A program made the translations under genes and the position numbers. A stretch of DNA of 64,000 nt, from contig OY970834.1 of the NCBI GenBank assembly GCA_963853835.1, positions 39,587,257 through 39,651,256 on the forward strand, in the 5' to 3' direction. The notes beneath the pieces are model-generated. The model saw only the letters and a program-made list of their open reading frames with translations. It was not told the origin of the DNA and searched no databases. Source of the stretch: Calendula officinalis (Eukaryota > Streptophyta > Magnoliopsida > Asterales > Asteraceae). Positions within the stretch are counted from its first letter, which is position 1, and each line of letters begins with the position of its first letter. Positions 11,324 to 19,799 of the stretch are shown here, in pieces.

Positions 11324-11560
11324 TTATAATGTTAATATTTTTACTTTTTCTTCAATAATCCTTTTTTCTATCATTCTTTTCTTAAGCCTATTTTCTAAAA
11401 ATATTTTTACTCTAGTCATAGTTGGCTTATGTTCATGTTGACTAACTTTTATTCTTTCTTTTATATGAAATAGGTCTCTTTCTGCAATAAATACTTTTTC
11501 ATTTATATCTTCTAGGGCTGTGTTTATTTGTTTCTTTAAAAGTAGAGTCATTTTAAACAT
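11324..11560 (-). CDS. Pararetrovirus ORF3, small coiled-coil protein, copy A
   Basis: 78 residues, highly charged and probably helical throughout, rich in Lys, Glu, Ile and Leu, with no Cys and no membrane segment. Its ATG overlaps the end of ORF2 by 8 nt (ATGTTTAA). An overlap like this fits translation by termination-reinitiation or leaky scanning on a polycistronic RNA, which is common in this virus family. The protein is the same length in all three copies. The function is unknown; a virion-associated or RNA/DNA-binding role is only a guess. Confidence 0.75.
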   Translation of the reverse strand: MFKMTLLLKKQINTALEDINEKVFIAERDLFHIKERIKVSQHEHKPTMTRVKIFLENRLKKRMIEKRIIEEKVKILTL

Positions 11561-14500
11561 TTTTATTTTCTAATAATCTGCTTAAAATATCTGCTGCTTT
11601 GTTATCTTTTCCTTTAATATGTTCTATATTAACTGTTAAACCTGTATTATATATTCTGTCTAGAAAATTTAACCATCTTCTTCTACTACTTCTTTTGCTA
11701 TCTCCGGTCATTTTATTATAAAAAGAAACAATGGCTTCACAATCTGTCCTAAGAGTTATTTCTTTCTTTGAAATAATAAATAATTCGAAACTATCTAAAG
11801 CATAGCTTATTGCAAGCAATTCTGCATCAATACTACTAATATTGCCTTTTTCTTTATATTTTCCACTATTGTACCTACAAATTCTTTCTGAACTTTTATC
11901 ACTAAATTTATTTGGTTTGCAACAAAGTATTGCTCCCCATCCCTGGCTACACCCATCTGTTTCTATTATTAAATAATCTGTATCTAAAGGGAGAGCTAAT
12001 TCTGGTAGATCTTTAATTTTTTGTTTTAATGTCTGTACTAATTTTATATCTTCCTGATTAAAGTACTTCTGCCATGTGGCAGACGTCTTAGAATAAAGTG
12101 GACCTGCTATTTTTCCTAAGTCTTTAATAAAAGGTCTAGCATAATTTATTAGTCCTAAAAATTTTTGTAGCGTTTTTAGGTCGTCTAATTTATCTGGAAA
12201 ATCTAATGCTTTTTGAGCTATGTGAGGTTGAAGTTTTATTTTTCCTTCTCCTATGTTAACTCCTAAAAAATCAATATATGTTTTAAAAAGATTCATTTTG
12301 CTTTTACTTATTATTAAACCATGTCTAATAAATTCTGAAAATATAATCTGTAAATGACCTCTATGTTCTTGTCTGTTTTTGCTAAAAACTAATATATCAT
12401 CTATATATACTATTACAAAAATTTTATGTTTATTAAATATATCTTCCATCTTTCTTTGGAATATACTAGGAGCATTTTTTAATCCAAAAGGCATCACCAA
12501 CCATTCAAAATGCCCTTCTGGACTTGTAAATGCAGTCCATTCTATACTATCGGGGTGCATTTTTATTTGCCAAAATCCAGACTTAAGGTCAAACTTGCTA
12601 AATATCTTGCAATTTTGAATCCTATTGATTAATACATTTTTATCTGGTATATTATAGGAATCATCAATAGTGTTATCATTTAATCTTTTGTAGTTAATTA
12701 CCATTCTGCTCTTTCCTCTAATTATTTCTGAATGTTTTCTTACTATGAATGCTGCTGATCTATGAGGACTATCTGATTTTCTAATTACCCCTAATTTTAG
12801 TAATTCTGAGATATGAGTTTTAAAGTCAGTTATATCTTCATTTGTTGGTTCTATATTTTTTGTTCTAATTATGTATTCTGGGTTTTTTATTTTAAGTTCA
12901 CATACTATTTTATCATTCTCCCAATATTTTAAAACATTTTCCCCTATTATCTCCATTTTTTCTAATTTTGAAATTAGGTTGTCAATATCATGTTCTGTTA
13001 CTAAGTGAATATAAACTTGCTCCATATTCACAAAATCAAAATCATACTCCATATCTTCTTTTAAATCTACCTCATAATCTCTCTCATCATAAAAATTATT
13101 TTCTTCTATTAATTGACACTCATTTTCTTCTTTACAATCACATTCTTTTGATTTTATTGAGCCTTTGCCAACTTTCTCAATTAGGGTAGGAAAAGGAGAA
13201 GTTGAAGCAGGGGCTATTAGGTTATGCTTTGAAAACATAAGATAATCTTTAGAAAGGAGGGCCACCCTACTATCTTTCATCAAAAAACTTAAACCAAGGA
13301 TAAAATCAATATTTATTAATTCTAATGGTCTCACCCATGTTTTATGGGGTAGGGTGTATTCTTTACTATACCCACAATTTGTGGCAAAACTTATCTTAGC
13401 GGCAAAATTCAATATATTTTTATAAGTATGTATACCACCATCCATCTGTTGTGCTCCAGTGGGGGTGGTTTGGGTTATATACTCTTTAGGTATTAGTTTT
13501 TCATTTATAATACAATTTGAACATCCACTGTCTACTAAAGCTAAGCATTTTATTACATAAGTACCAAGTCTAATTTTGCACTGAACTTTTGATGATTTAA
13601 TGTCTTCTGGGTTACATATGACTTTACATGGTTCGTCTACTAATTCAAATTTATTCATTAAATTATGTTCTTGAATTATATTTTTTCCTTTATCTGCCAT
13701 TTCAAATTCATCGAACTTTTTCTGGAATAATTTTAAAGTATCTTCTATAACTTCTATTCTTTTTCTTAATATTCTTAATTCATGTTTTTCTAGGCTAACA
13801 AAAAGAGGTTGTTCTTTAACATCTTCTTTTTGTATAAGATTTTTTGATTCTAAGCATTTTATACATGCCTCCTTAAAACATATCTTACACTTAGACCGTA
13901 ATTGTCTTTGAGGAAAAAATTTACAAATAAAACACGGGATATTGTCGGATCCTAGATTTTTATCCCAATTATGAAGGCATTCTATGTCTTCGGTATTTAC
14001 TAATTCATATTCTTCATCACTAATATATTCTATATTCTGTTTTGAAAATTCATTTATAAAATTATTAGTCTGAGAAATTTTTTCTTCCCCTATTGTCTCT
14101 TCTATTGAAATAATACTGTAGATAGACTCATTATCACTAATGCATTCATCAACTGGTATTAGATCTTCATTTACACATTCTATTAAAATACTATTTTTCT
14201 CATAGCTATTCTGTCTTTTGGGACATGTTCTAGCTAAGTGTTCAAAACTATTACATACAAAGCAACTAAGTTTATTTTTATAATTTCTTTCTGGTTTGAA
14301 TTTCCTAACATGTCTTTTTTCATCTAAATAAGGCTTCTTCTTATTAGATTTTCTAAGATAATATTTCTTTTGATTTGTTTTATTATATTTTTTATAATTC
14401 TTTCTTGGTGGTTTTTCTGCTCCATAGGTCTGCGGAGTATATATCTCATTACAAAATTTATAATCTGTTTGTTTTAGTTGTTTTTGGATTTGTAAGTTTA

Positions 14501-16424
14501 CACATTTTTCTTCTAGCATTTTGGTTATAAATTGAGCTCTATGGGTTATTGTCCATAAAGCATTTGGGTTATTTTTTATTTCTGGAAGTTCATTCCATTT
14601 TGTGTGAATTTCTAAACCTAAAGGGCCTGGTAATTTATGGAAAAGTTTCTCTCCTATTTCTTTATTAAAAGTATTTCCTGCTATGGTGGTTAAATATACA
14701 TAATGGTTTAAGAATCTTTTCACATATAACCCGCTAGTCCAGTTTTTTAAGCTTAACTGTTCTAGGTCTCTCATTGCTTTTTTCTGGACTTCTATGTGTC
14801 CTGAGTTGGGATCTGCTCCTGTTATTAATGACTGTATTTTATTTACAAAATTATATGGATTACTACCTAGGCTTCTTAGGCTATTATATTCTTCTTGTTG
14901 CTCGATCTTATATGCTTCCCACATTGCCTTCGTACTTTCTCCTAAGAATGTTTCTAGGTATTTATACATTTCTTCAGTTTCTAGGTCTTGGAAATGTCTG
15001 TAATAATTTCCTATGAGCGTACTTTTCCAAACATCTATTACATTTGTCCAGTTTTGTGGATCATGTGCCGTAAGGTTTAAGATATAACCTTTATGGTCTG
15101 TTTGGAATCTTATGGGTTGTTCTAGAGGTCTTTCTGCTCCTCTAGATGTATAATTACTAGTCTCAAAAGTATTATCATATTTAGTATAAGGTGTCCTTGA
15201 TGCCATACCATAGTAATTATGATTTGGTAGAACTTGGTGTCTATTAAAAGGAGTGCTTCCTGAAGAAAAATAACTAGCTTCTTCTGTATCAACTAATTCT
15301 TTTTCATAACTTATTTCTGAAATGTTTGATTCGTCATCTGTCATATTATACTCTGTTAAAATTATATTTCCATTATTATCATATGCTAAACATTCATTTT
15401 CTCTAATTTGTTTGTTTAAAAACATGTGTTCTTCTAGTTGTAATAATTCTTCTTTATTTAAAATGATATTTAATTCTTTTGGAAATAGTATTTTTTCTTT
15501 TTTAGTTTCTATATCTACAAAATTACTTTCAATTTCTGTTTCTGTTTCTTCATTATCTTGATCAGGGATGGAATTATAATTGGAAAAAGTTAAACTTGTT
15601 CTGCCCAGCCTATTTGTAAATGTTATAGCTTCATCTGGAACTATGACAGGTGGACTCTTTTGGACAAATTTACTAATATCCCATTCTAATCCTGCTAAGG
15701 TTTCTGTAGAAAATTCTTTTGGTTTTACCATTTTAATACCTTGGCTACTTATTAGGTTTACTACTTTATCTGTATATATTTTATACTTAGTGGTTGATGT
15801 TGTTGAACATCTTCCTAAAACTCCTAGAGTTATTAGTAAATTATCTCCACATTCTACTTCTTCATAACCCTTTGTCTGAATTCCTAATTTTATATATTTA
15901 GAAAAATCCTTAATAGTAATTAAAAAATCTGGACTACAATATATTATTCCTTTATTACTGTTCATGTCTACTTCTGTGCTAGCAATCATGCTTTTGGTTA
16001 TATCTTTGATTCTGTTATCAAATAATGTAATTAAAACCTTACAACCTAGGTTTTTTCTCATTAAGCCTTTAATTCCTATTACTATTATTCCTAAGTGGAT
16101 AAATTTAAAATGTCTTTGCCTAAGATTATGTTCTCCTTCTTTAGAAATTATATTTAAAATCTTTGTTTGGTCTTTTATACACTGTATTGTAGATTCATAA
16201 CTATTTCTGTAAAATTGGGTACTGTTTTCAAAAAATCCCTTATTATATAAAATTTCTGGTTTTAACATTTGTAAACCATGAGTTTGGAATCGGTTATAAT
16301 CTAACTCGGGATCTATTAATTCTTCTAAGTTTGCATCATATTCTTCTCTTTTACTCGCAATTTTGTTTATAATGTTTTTAGGAACTACACATAAACCAAA
16401 ACTCTTTCGGGAAGAGTCTGCCAT
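11553..16424 (-). CDS. Pararetrovirus ORF2 polyprotein MP-CP-PR-RT-RNase H, copy A
   Basis: 1623 residues, one unbroken frame. Order: 30K-type movement protein in the first 300 residues (conserved Asp in LFDNR); coat-protein core at about 430-700; basic stretch; CCHC knuckle at 721-734; second cysteine motif CX2CX11CX2CX4CX2C at 831-857; aspartic protease with DSG at 965-967; reverse transcriptase with YIDD at 1340-1343; RNase H with TDG at about 1489 and a C-terminal HIKGKDNKAAD motif. There is no integrase. The product should be cut by its own protease. The start is chosen because ORF1 ends in TAATG, sharing one base with this ATG. It differs from copy B at about ten residues. All key catalytic motifs are present. 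Confidence 0.95.
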   Translation of the reverse strand: MADSSRKSFGLCVVPKNIINKIASKREEYDANLEELIDPELDYNRFQTHGLQMLKPEILYNKGFFENSTQFYRNSYESTIQCIKDQTKILNIISKEGEHNLRQRHFKFIHLGIIVIGIKGLMRKNLGCKVLITLFDNRIKDITKSMIASTEVDMNSNKGIIYCSPDFLITIKDFSKYIKLGIQTKGYEEVECGDNLLITLGVLGRCSTTSTTKYKIYTDKVVNLISSQGIKMVKPKEFSTETLAGLEWDISKFVQKSPPVIVPDEAITFTNRLGRTSLTFSNYNSIPDQDNEETETEIESNFVDIETKKEKILFPKELNIILNKEELLQLEEHMFLNKQIRENECLAYDNNGNIILTEYNMTDDESNISEISYEKELVDTEEASYFSSGSTPFNRHQVLPNHNYYGMASRTPYTKYDNTFETSNYTSRGAERPLEQPIRFQTDHKGYILNLTAHDPQNWTNVIDVWKSTLIGNYYRHFQDLETEEMYKYLETFLGESTKAMWEAYKIEQQEEYNSLRSLGSNPYNFVNKIQSLITGADPNSGHIEVQKKAMRDLEQLSLKNWTSGLYVKRFLNHYVYLTTIAGNTFNKEIGEKLFHKLPGPLGLEIHTKWNELPEIKNNPNALWTITHRAQFITKMLEEKCVNLQIQKQLKQTDYKFCNEIYTPQTYGAEKPPRKNYKKYNKTNQKKYYLRKSNKKKPYLDEKRHVRKFKPERNYKNKLSCFVCNSFEHLARTCPKRQNSYEKNSILIECVNEDLIPVDECISDNESIYSIISIEETIGEEKISQTNNFINEFSKQNIEYISDEEYELVNTEDIECLHNWDKNLGSDNIPCFICKFFPQRQLRSKCKICFKEACIKCLESKNLIQKEDVKEQPLFVSLEKHELRILRKRIEVIEDTLKLFQKKFDEFEMADKGKNIIQEHNLMNKFELVDEPCKVICNPEDIKSSKVQCKIRLGTYVIKCLALVDSGCSNCIINEKLIPKEYITQTTPTGAQQMDGGIHTYKNILNFAAKISFATNCGYSKEYTLPHKTWVRPLELINIDFILGLSFLMKDSRVALLSKDYLMFSKHNLIAPASTSPFPTLIEKVGKGSIKSKECDCKEENECQLIEENNFYDERDYEVDLKEDMEYDFDFVNMEQVYIHLVTEHDIDNLISKLEKMEIIGENVLKYWENDKIVCELKIKNPEYIIRTKNIEPTNEDITDFKTHISELLKLGVIRKSDSPHRSAAFIVRKHSEIIRGKSRMVINYKRLNDNTIDDSYNIPDKNVLINRIQNCKIFSKFDLKSGFWQIKMHPDSIEWTAFTSPEGHFEWLVMPFGLKNAPSIFQRKMEDIFNKHKIFVIVYIDDILVFSKNRQEHRGHLQIIFSEFIRHGLIISKSKMNLFKTYIDFLGVNIGEGKIKLQPHIAQKALDFPDKLDDLKTLQKFLGLINYARPFIKDLGKIAGPLYSKTSATWQKYFNQEDIKLVQTLKQKIKDLPELALPLDTDYLIIETDGCSQGWGAILCCKPNKFSDKSSERICRYNSGKYKEKGNISSIDAELLAISYALDSFELFIISKKEITLRTDCEAIVSFYNKMTGDSKRSSRRRWLNFLDRIYNTGLTVNIEHIKGKDNKAADILSRLLENKNV

Positions 16425-16876
16425 TAGTTTTTTATTTGGTAATCTTTAAAACTAAAAGGTTCAGTTTTTTCTGTTTTTACAATTTTTCTAGTTACTTTTT
16501 CACTACCTGTTGGATTTAAGGATAATGATTCTATTTGTTCTGCTAATAATTTAATATCGTTCTTATTTATGACTTCTTTAATATTTTTGTCTTCGGTTTT
16601 ATTTATAGATACTTTTTCTAATATGATCTTACTTTGTTCTTTTATATAATCTAATTTACTATTAAAAGTACTAATTTCTTTTTGAAGAGAAAATAAAATA
16701 GATTGTTGTTTTTCTAATTTAACTTCTAAGTTGTCTGATATATTAATAAGTAAATCTACTATTGTATTTAGGCAAGGGTCTGACGATAGTAAACTATGGT
16801 GGTGCTCTTTATCAAAATTACACTTAAGTTTATATTTATCTAGGATTTGTACTGTTCTTTTATTATTTAACAACAT
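16424..16876 (-). CDS. Pararetrovirus ORF1, coiled-coil protein, copy A
   Basis: 150 residues from the first ATG. A heptad-rich segment at about 50-95 predicts a coiled coil, and the last 30 residues are basic and Ser/Thr-rich. This layout resembles the small virion-associated or ORF1/ORF2 proteins of badnaviruses and caulimoviruses, but no clear family match can be claimed. The stop shares a base with the ORF2 start (TAATG). The frame is open upstream through the PBS, and copy B has ATA where this ATG is, so the true start is uncertain and may be a non-AUG codon. Confidence 0.7.
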   Translation of the reverse strand: MLLNNKRTVQILDKYKLKCNFDKEHHHSLLSSDPCLNTIVDLLINISDNLEVKLEKQQSILFSLQKEISTFNSKLDYIKEQSKIILEKVSINKTEDKNIKEVINKNDIKLLAEQIESLSLNPTGSEKVTRKIVKTEKTEPFSFKDYQIKN

Positions 16877-16927
16877 GTCTATACCTAAATATTCTAGTCT
16901 TTTTGGTTCCAGTTTTTTCGTTGATAT

Positions 16928-16939
16928 GCTCTGATACCA
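16928..16939 (-). promoter_or_regulatory. Minus-strand primer binding site (tRNA-Met), copy A
   Basis: TGGTATCAGAGC in the viral sense is complementary to the 3' end of initiator tRNA-Met, the primer of all caulimovirids. It lies just upstream of ORF1. The same site is at 25167-25178 in copy B. Confidence 0.9.
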
Positions 16940-16977
16940 AAATATGGGGGTCTCTAAACTTAATTTTAGGTATAGAC

Positions 16978-17130
16978 ATATATATATATGTACATATATA
17001 TATACATATATATATATATATATGTATATATATGTATATATATATGTACATATATATATATATGTATATATATAGATTTGTACTGTTTGATATATATATA
17101 TGTATATATATGTATATATATTTATTTTAA

Positions 17131-17133
<3 letters not shown>
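16978..17133. repeat. AT/ATGT microsatellite between copies A and B
   Basis: AT-rich dinucleotide and tetranucleotide repeats separate the PBS end of copy A from the A-tract of copy B. A 14-nt piece GATTTGTACTGTTT (about 17076-17089) matches part of ORF1. The preceding AAACTTAATTTTAGGTATAGAC (about 16956-16977) is the reverse complement of sequence at about 8777-8798. Confidence 0.8.
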
Positions 17134-17136
<3 letters not shown>

Positions 17137-17172
<36 letters not shown>

Positions 17173-17312
17173 GTTACCACCTTTCCCCAACAGAACGGAT
17201 TATCAAACAGGCTCACTCCGGCCTTATAAAATCCTTAGTTTTGGGTCACGCAGTGGTAAGCTAAAAACTTTTCAACGAAATGATAAAATGAATATACACA
17301 AATACTTAAAAT

Positions 17313-17352
<40 letters not shown>

Positions 17353-17494
17353 GTTACCACCTTTCCCCAACAGAACGGATTATCAAACAGGCTCACTCCG
17401 GCCTTATAAAATCCTTAGTTTTGGGTCACGCAGTGGTAAGCTAAAAACTTTTCAACGAAATGATAAAATGAATATACACAAATACTTAAAATAA
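17137..17494 (-). repeat. Tandem duplication of A-tract plus downstream viral segment
   Basis: Two copies of about 178 bp, each a T-tract (plus strand) followed by AGGTTACCACCTTTCCCC through CACAAATACTTAAAATA. The tracts are at about 17137-17170 and 17316-17350. They are part of the 3' leader of copy B, which here lacks the GGGTCTC repeat units. Confidence 0.85.
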
Positions 17495-17776
17495 AATTTT
17501 TATTACAAGCATATATTACAAACTGGGAATCAAATTTCATGACATTTAAGGACTTAAGGTTTTCCCTTTCGGGAGATCCTTTGAAAAAGTAAAAGTAGAT
17601 GGAAAGAAACTTACATAAAGTGAAGAGGAATATCATACAAATTACACACTTGAATATTATACAAACGTATTACAAAATTTTTGGATTGAAGAGGATTGAG
17701 AATTTTTTCTAGTAAAGGGTTTGGGTATCTTCTGCTTCTGAGTAGGTGTTGTGTCTTCCTCTTGGCTAGTCGTCCC

Positions 17777-17784
17777 TTTAAATA
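17777..17784 (-). promoter_or_regulatory. Putative pregenomic promoter TATA box, copy B
   Basis: TATTTAAA in the viral sense, with donor GTAAGT at 17609-17614 and AATAAA at 17499-17504, in the same arrangement as copy A. Confidence 0.55.
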
Positions 17785-18031
17785 GATGAAATTCGGGGGA
17801 GCTCTTATTGCTAGTGCTGTTGTAGGTGGGGCACTCTTGACTTGATCTTTTAACATTTTCTGCATTATTAGATGTGATATAAAGCAAACTTATCTTCAAG
17901 AATCTGAATTATTAGGGTACAGCTATCTTCAGGAATATGCTGTCACTTCTTGTCTGGCAAATAATTGGGTAAACTTGAGTGGTAAAACTGTATCGGAATC
18001 TTTTGTCTTTTCATACTGGCTGTAATGGCAT

Positions 18032-19480
18032 CTAAGTGTCCAAATTGTGTCTTGCTATAGTATCAAACGAGTAACTATCATCGTTATCTGTGTAGTTTTC
18101 TTCGTTTGGATCAAAATGTTCTCTATTATCGCTTGTATTTTCTTCATTGGACATAGGATCATTAGTTTCAATATTAGACAAATTAACTGGGGTTTAGTTG
18201 TCAGGAATTGATTTTTCTTTGGTAGGCTCTTGAGCATTTTCCATTAATTCTGGTAACATGGCCTTGAGAATTTCTTTTACCGTCTTATTTACCGTTTCAT
18301 GAAGGATTCTTTCACTATATTTTTTCTTTTTTGATCTCTTCTTTGACGAAGAAGCTTCATAATAATTTTTTAACTCTTCTGAGTTTTCTAAAATCTGATC
18401 TAAAATTTGTTCAGTGTTTTCTGGTTCTTGTGCATCTTGAGCATTTGGGCTATCCGGGAGTAAATTAAAGGAAGGATATTCTGAACTTGGGGTAGGATTA
18501 TATTTTACTAAGAAGTCTTTATGTTTTCCTGGTTCTCCCAAAGTGTCCCAAATTTCTATGTCCTTATTCTTTTTAGTAGAGGAATCAGGAGTCCTCTGTG
18601 TCTCCTGAGATTTTAGCAATCCCATAGCTATATCCGGATTTGATGAGTCTTTACCAGTTGCCGGGAGCACTGGACTAGCTAGTAAATTATTAGGTTTACT
18701 AGTACCTTCTTGCCCACTCATTGGGGAGTGAGTACCCTTCGTACTCTTCTGTTTTGGGTCAGAAGAGGAACCACTTGAGAGATTTACAATTGCTGATCTA
18801 TTCTTTTGTAGATTGTTTATCTTATTAACTAAGTTTTTGTTTTCTTCTCTAAGCCTATAGATTTCTTCATTAATACATCTATAATTGTTTTTCATAGACT
18901 CACAATGGTCACAAAAAAGAATCTGATTTGTATCTTTAGTAACTGAATAAGTAGGTGGAGGTTCTGTATAATGTTTAAGAGATTCTGAAATATAAAAATT
19001 CATTCCTAAATTCATTCTTGCTATAGTTAATGCTTGTTGATAGTCATTAAAACCTTTGTATAAAGGGTCTGGATATCCTTGAATAGCTTCTATTACTTCT
19101 ATCCAAGTATGAAAAAAGCCTGTCTTTTTACCTTTTAAAACAACATAGAATTTAAAACGATTACGGTTCTGGTTAAAATGTTCTGATAAAGCATTTAAAC
19201 ATGCTATAAAATATTTTCTGTCTTTAGGTTCTCGGCCATAAGAAATCCATAAGTTATCTAAAATACATTTTTCTTCTTTACTAAGTGATATATGGGGTAG
19301 AGCTTTGAATGAAATGTTACTATTGGGAAAAACTTGTAGATTCTGGTTACCAAATCTAATATTTTCTTGGTAATATCTGGATGGATTCTGGATAGGCCTT
19401 GCAGCAAAAGAATTTCCCGGTGGAATTCCCTCTGGCCTCATACTCCTTGGAGGAGGACCTCTTGGACTTGGTCTAAACAT
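18032..19480 (-). pseudogene. Pararetrovirus ORF4 with premature stop, copy B
   Basis: Same protein as in copy A, but one T-to-A change in the viral sense turns a Leu codon (TTA) into TAA at 18194-18196, ending the product after 428 residues. The last 54 codons, an acidic tail, are lost. The viroplasmin-like domain, coiled coil and Lys-rich patch remain, so a partly active protein is possible. The rest of the frame past the stop is open to the usual terminator. Confidence 0.85.
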
Positions 19481-19562
19481 CTGTGGAAAAAATATAGTTA
19501 AATATTTTTATTAATGATAATAATATTTTCTTCTATCTCTTTGTGAAAGATAAATTATACTC

Positions 19563-19799
19563 TTATAATGTTAATATTTTTACTTTTTCTTCAATAATCC
19601 TTTTTTCTATCATTCTTTTCTTAAGCCTATTTTCTAAAAATATTTTTACTCTAGTCATAGTTGGCTTATGTTCATGTTGACTAACTTTTATTCTTTCTTT
19701 TATATGAAATAGGTCTCTTTCTGCAATAAATACTTTTTCATTTATATCTTCTAGGGCTGTGTTTATTTGTTTCTTTAAAAGTAGAGTCATTTTAAACAT
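19563..19799 (-). CDS. Pararetrovirus ORF3, copy B
   Basis: 78 residues, identical to the copy A protein. It has the same 8-nt overlap with the end of ORF2. Function unknown; charged helical protein. Confidence 0.75.
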   Translation of the reverse strand: MFKMTLLLKKQINTALEDINEKVFIAERDLFHIKERIKVSQHEHKPTMTRVKIFLENRLKKRMIEKRIIEEKVKILTL

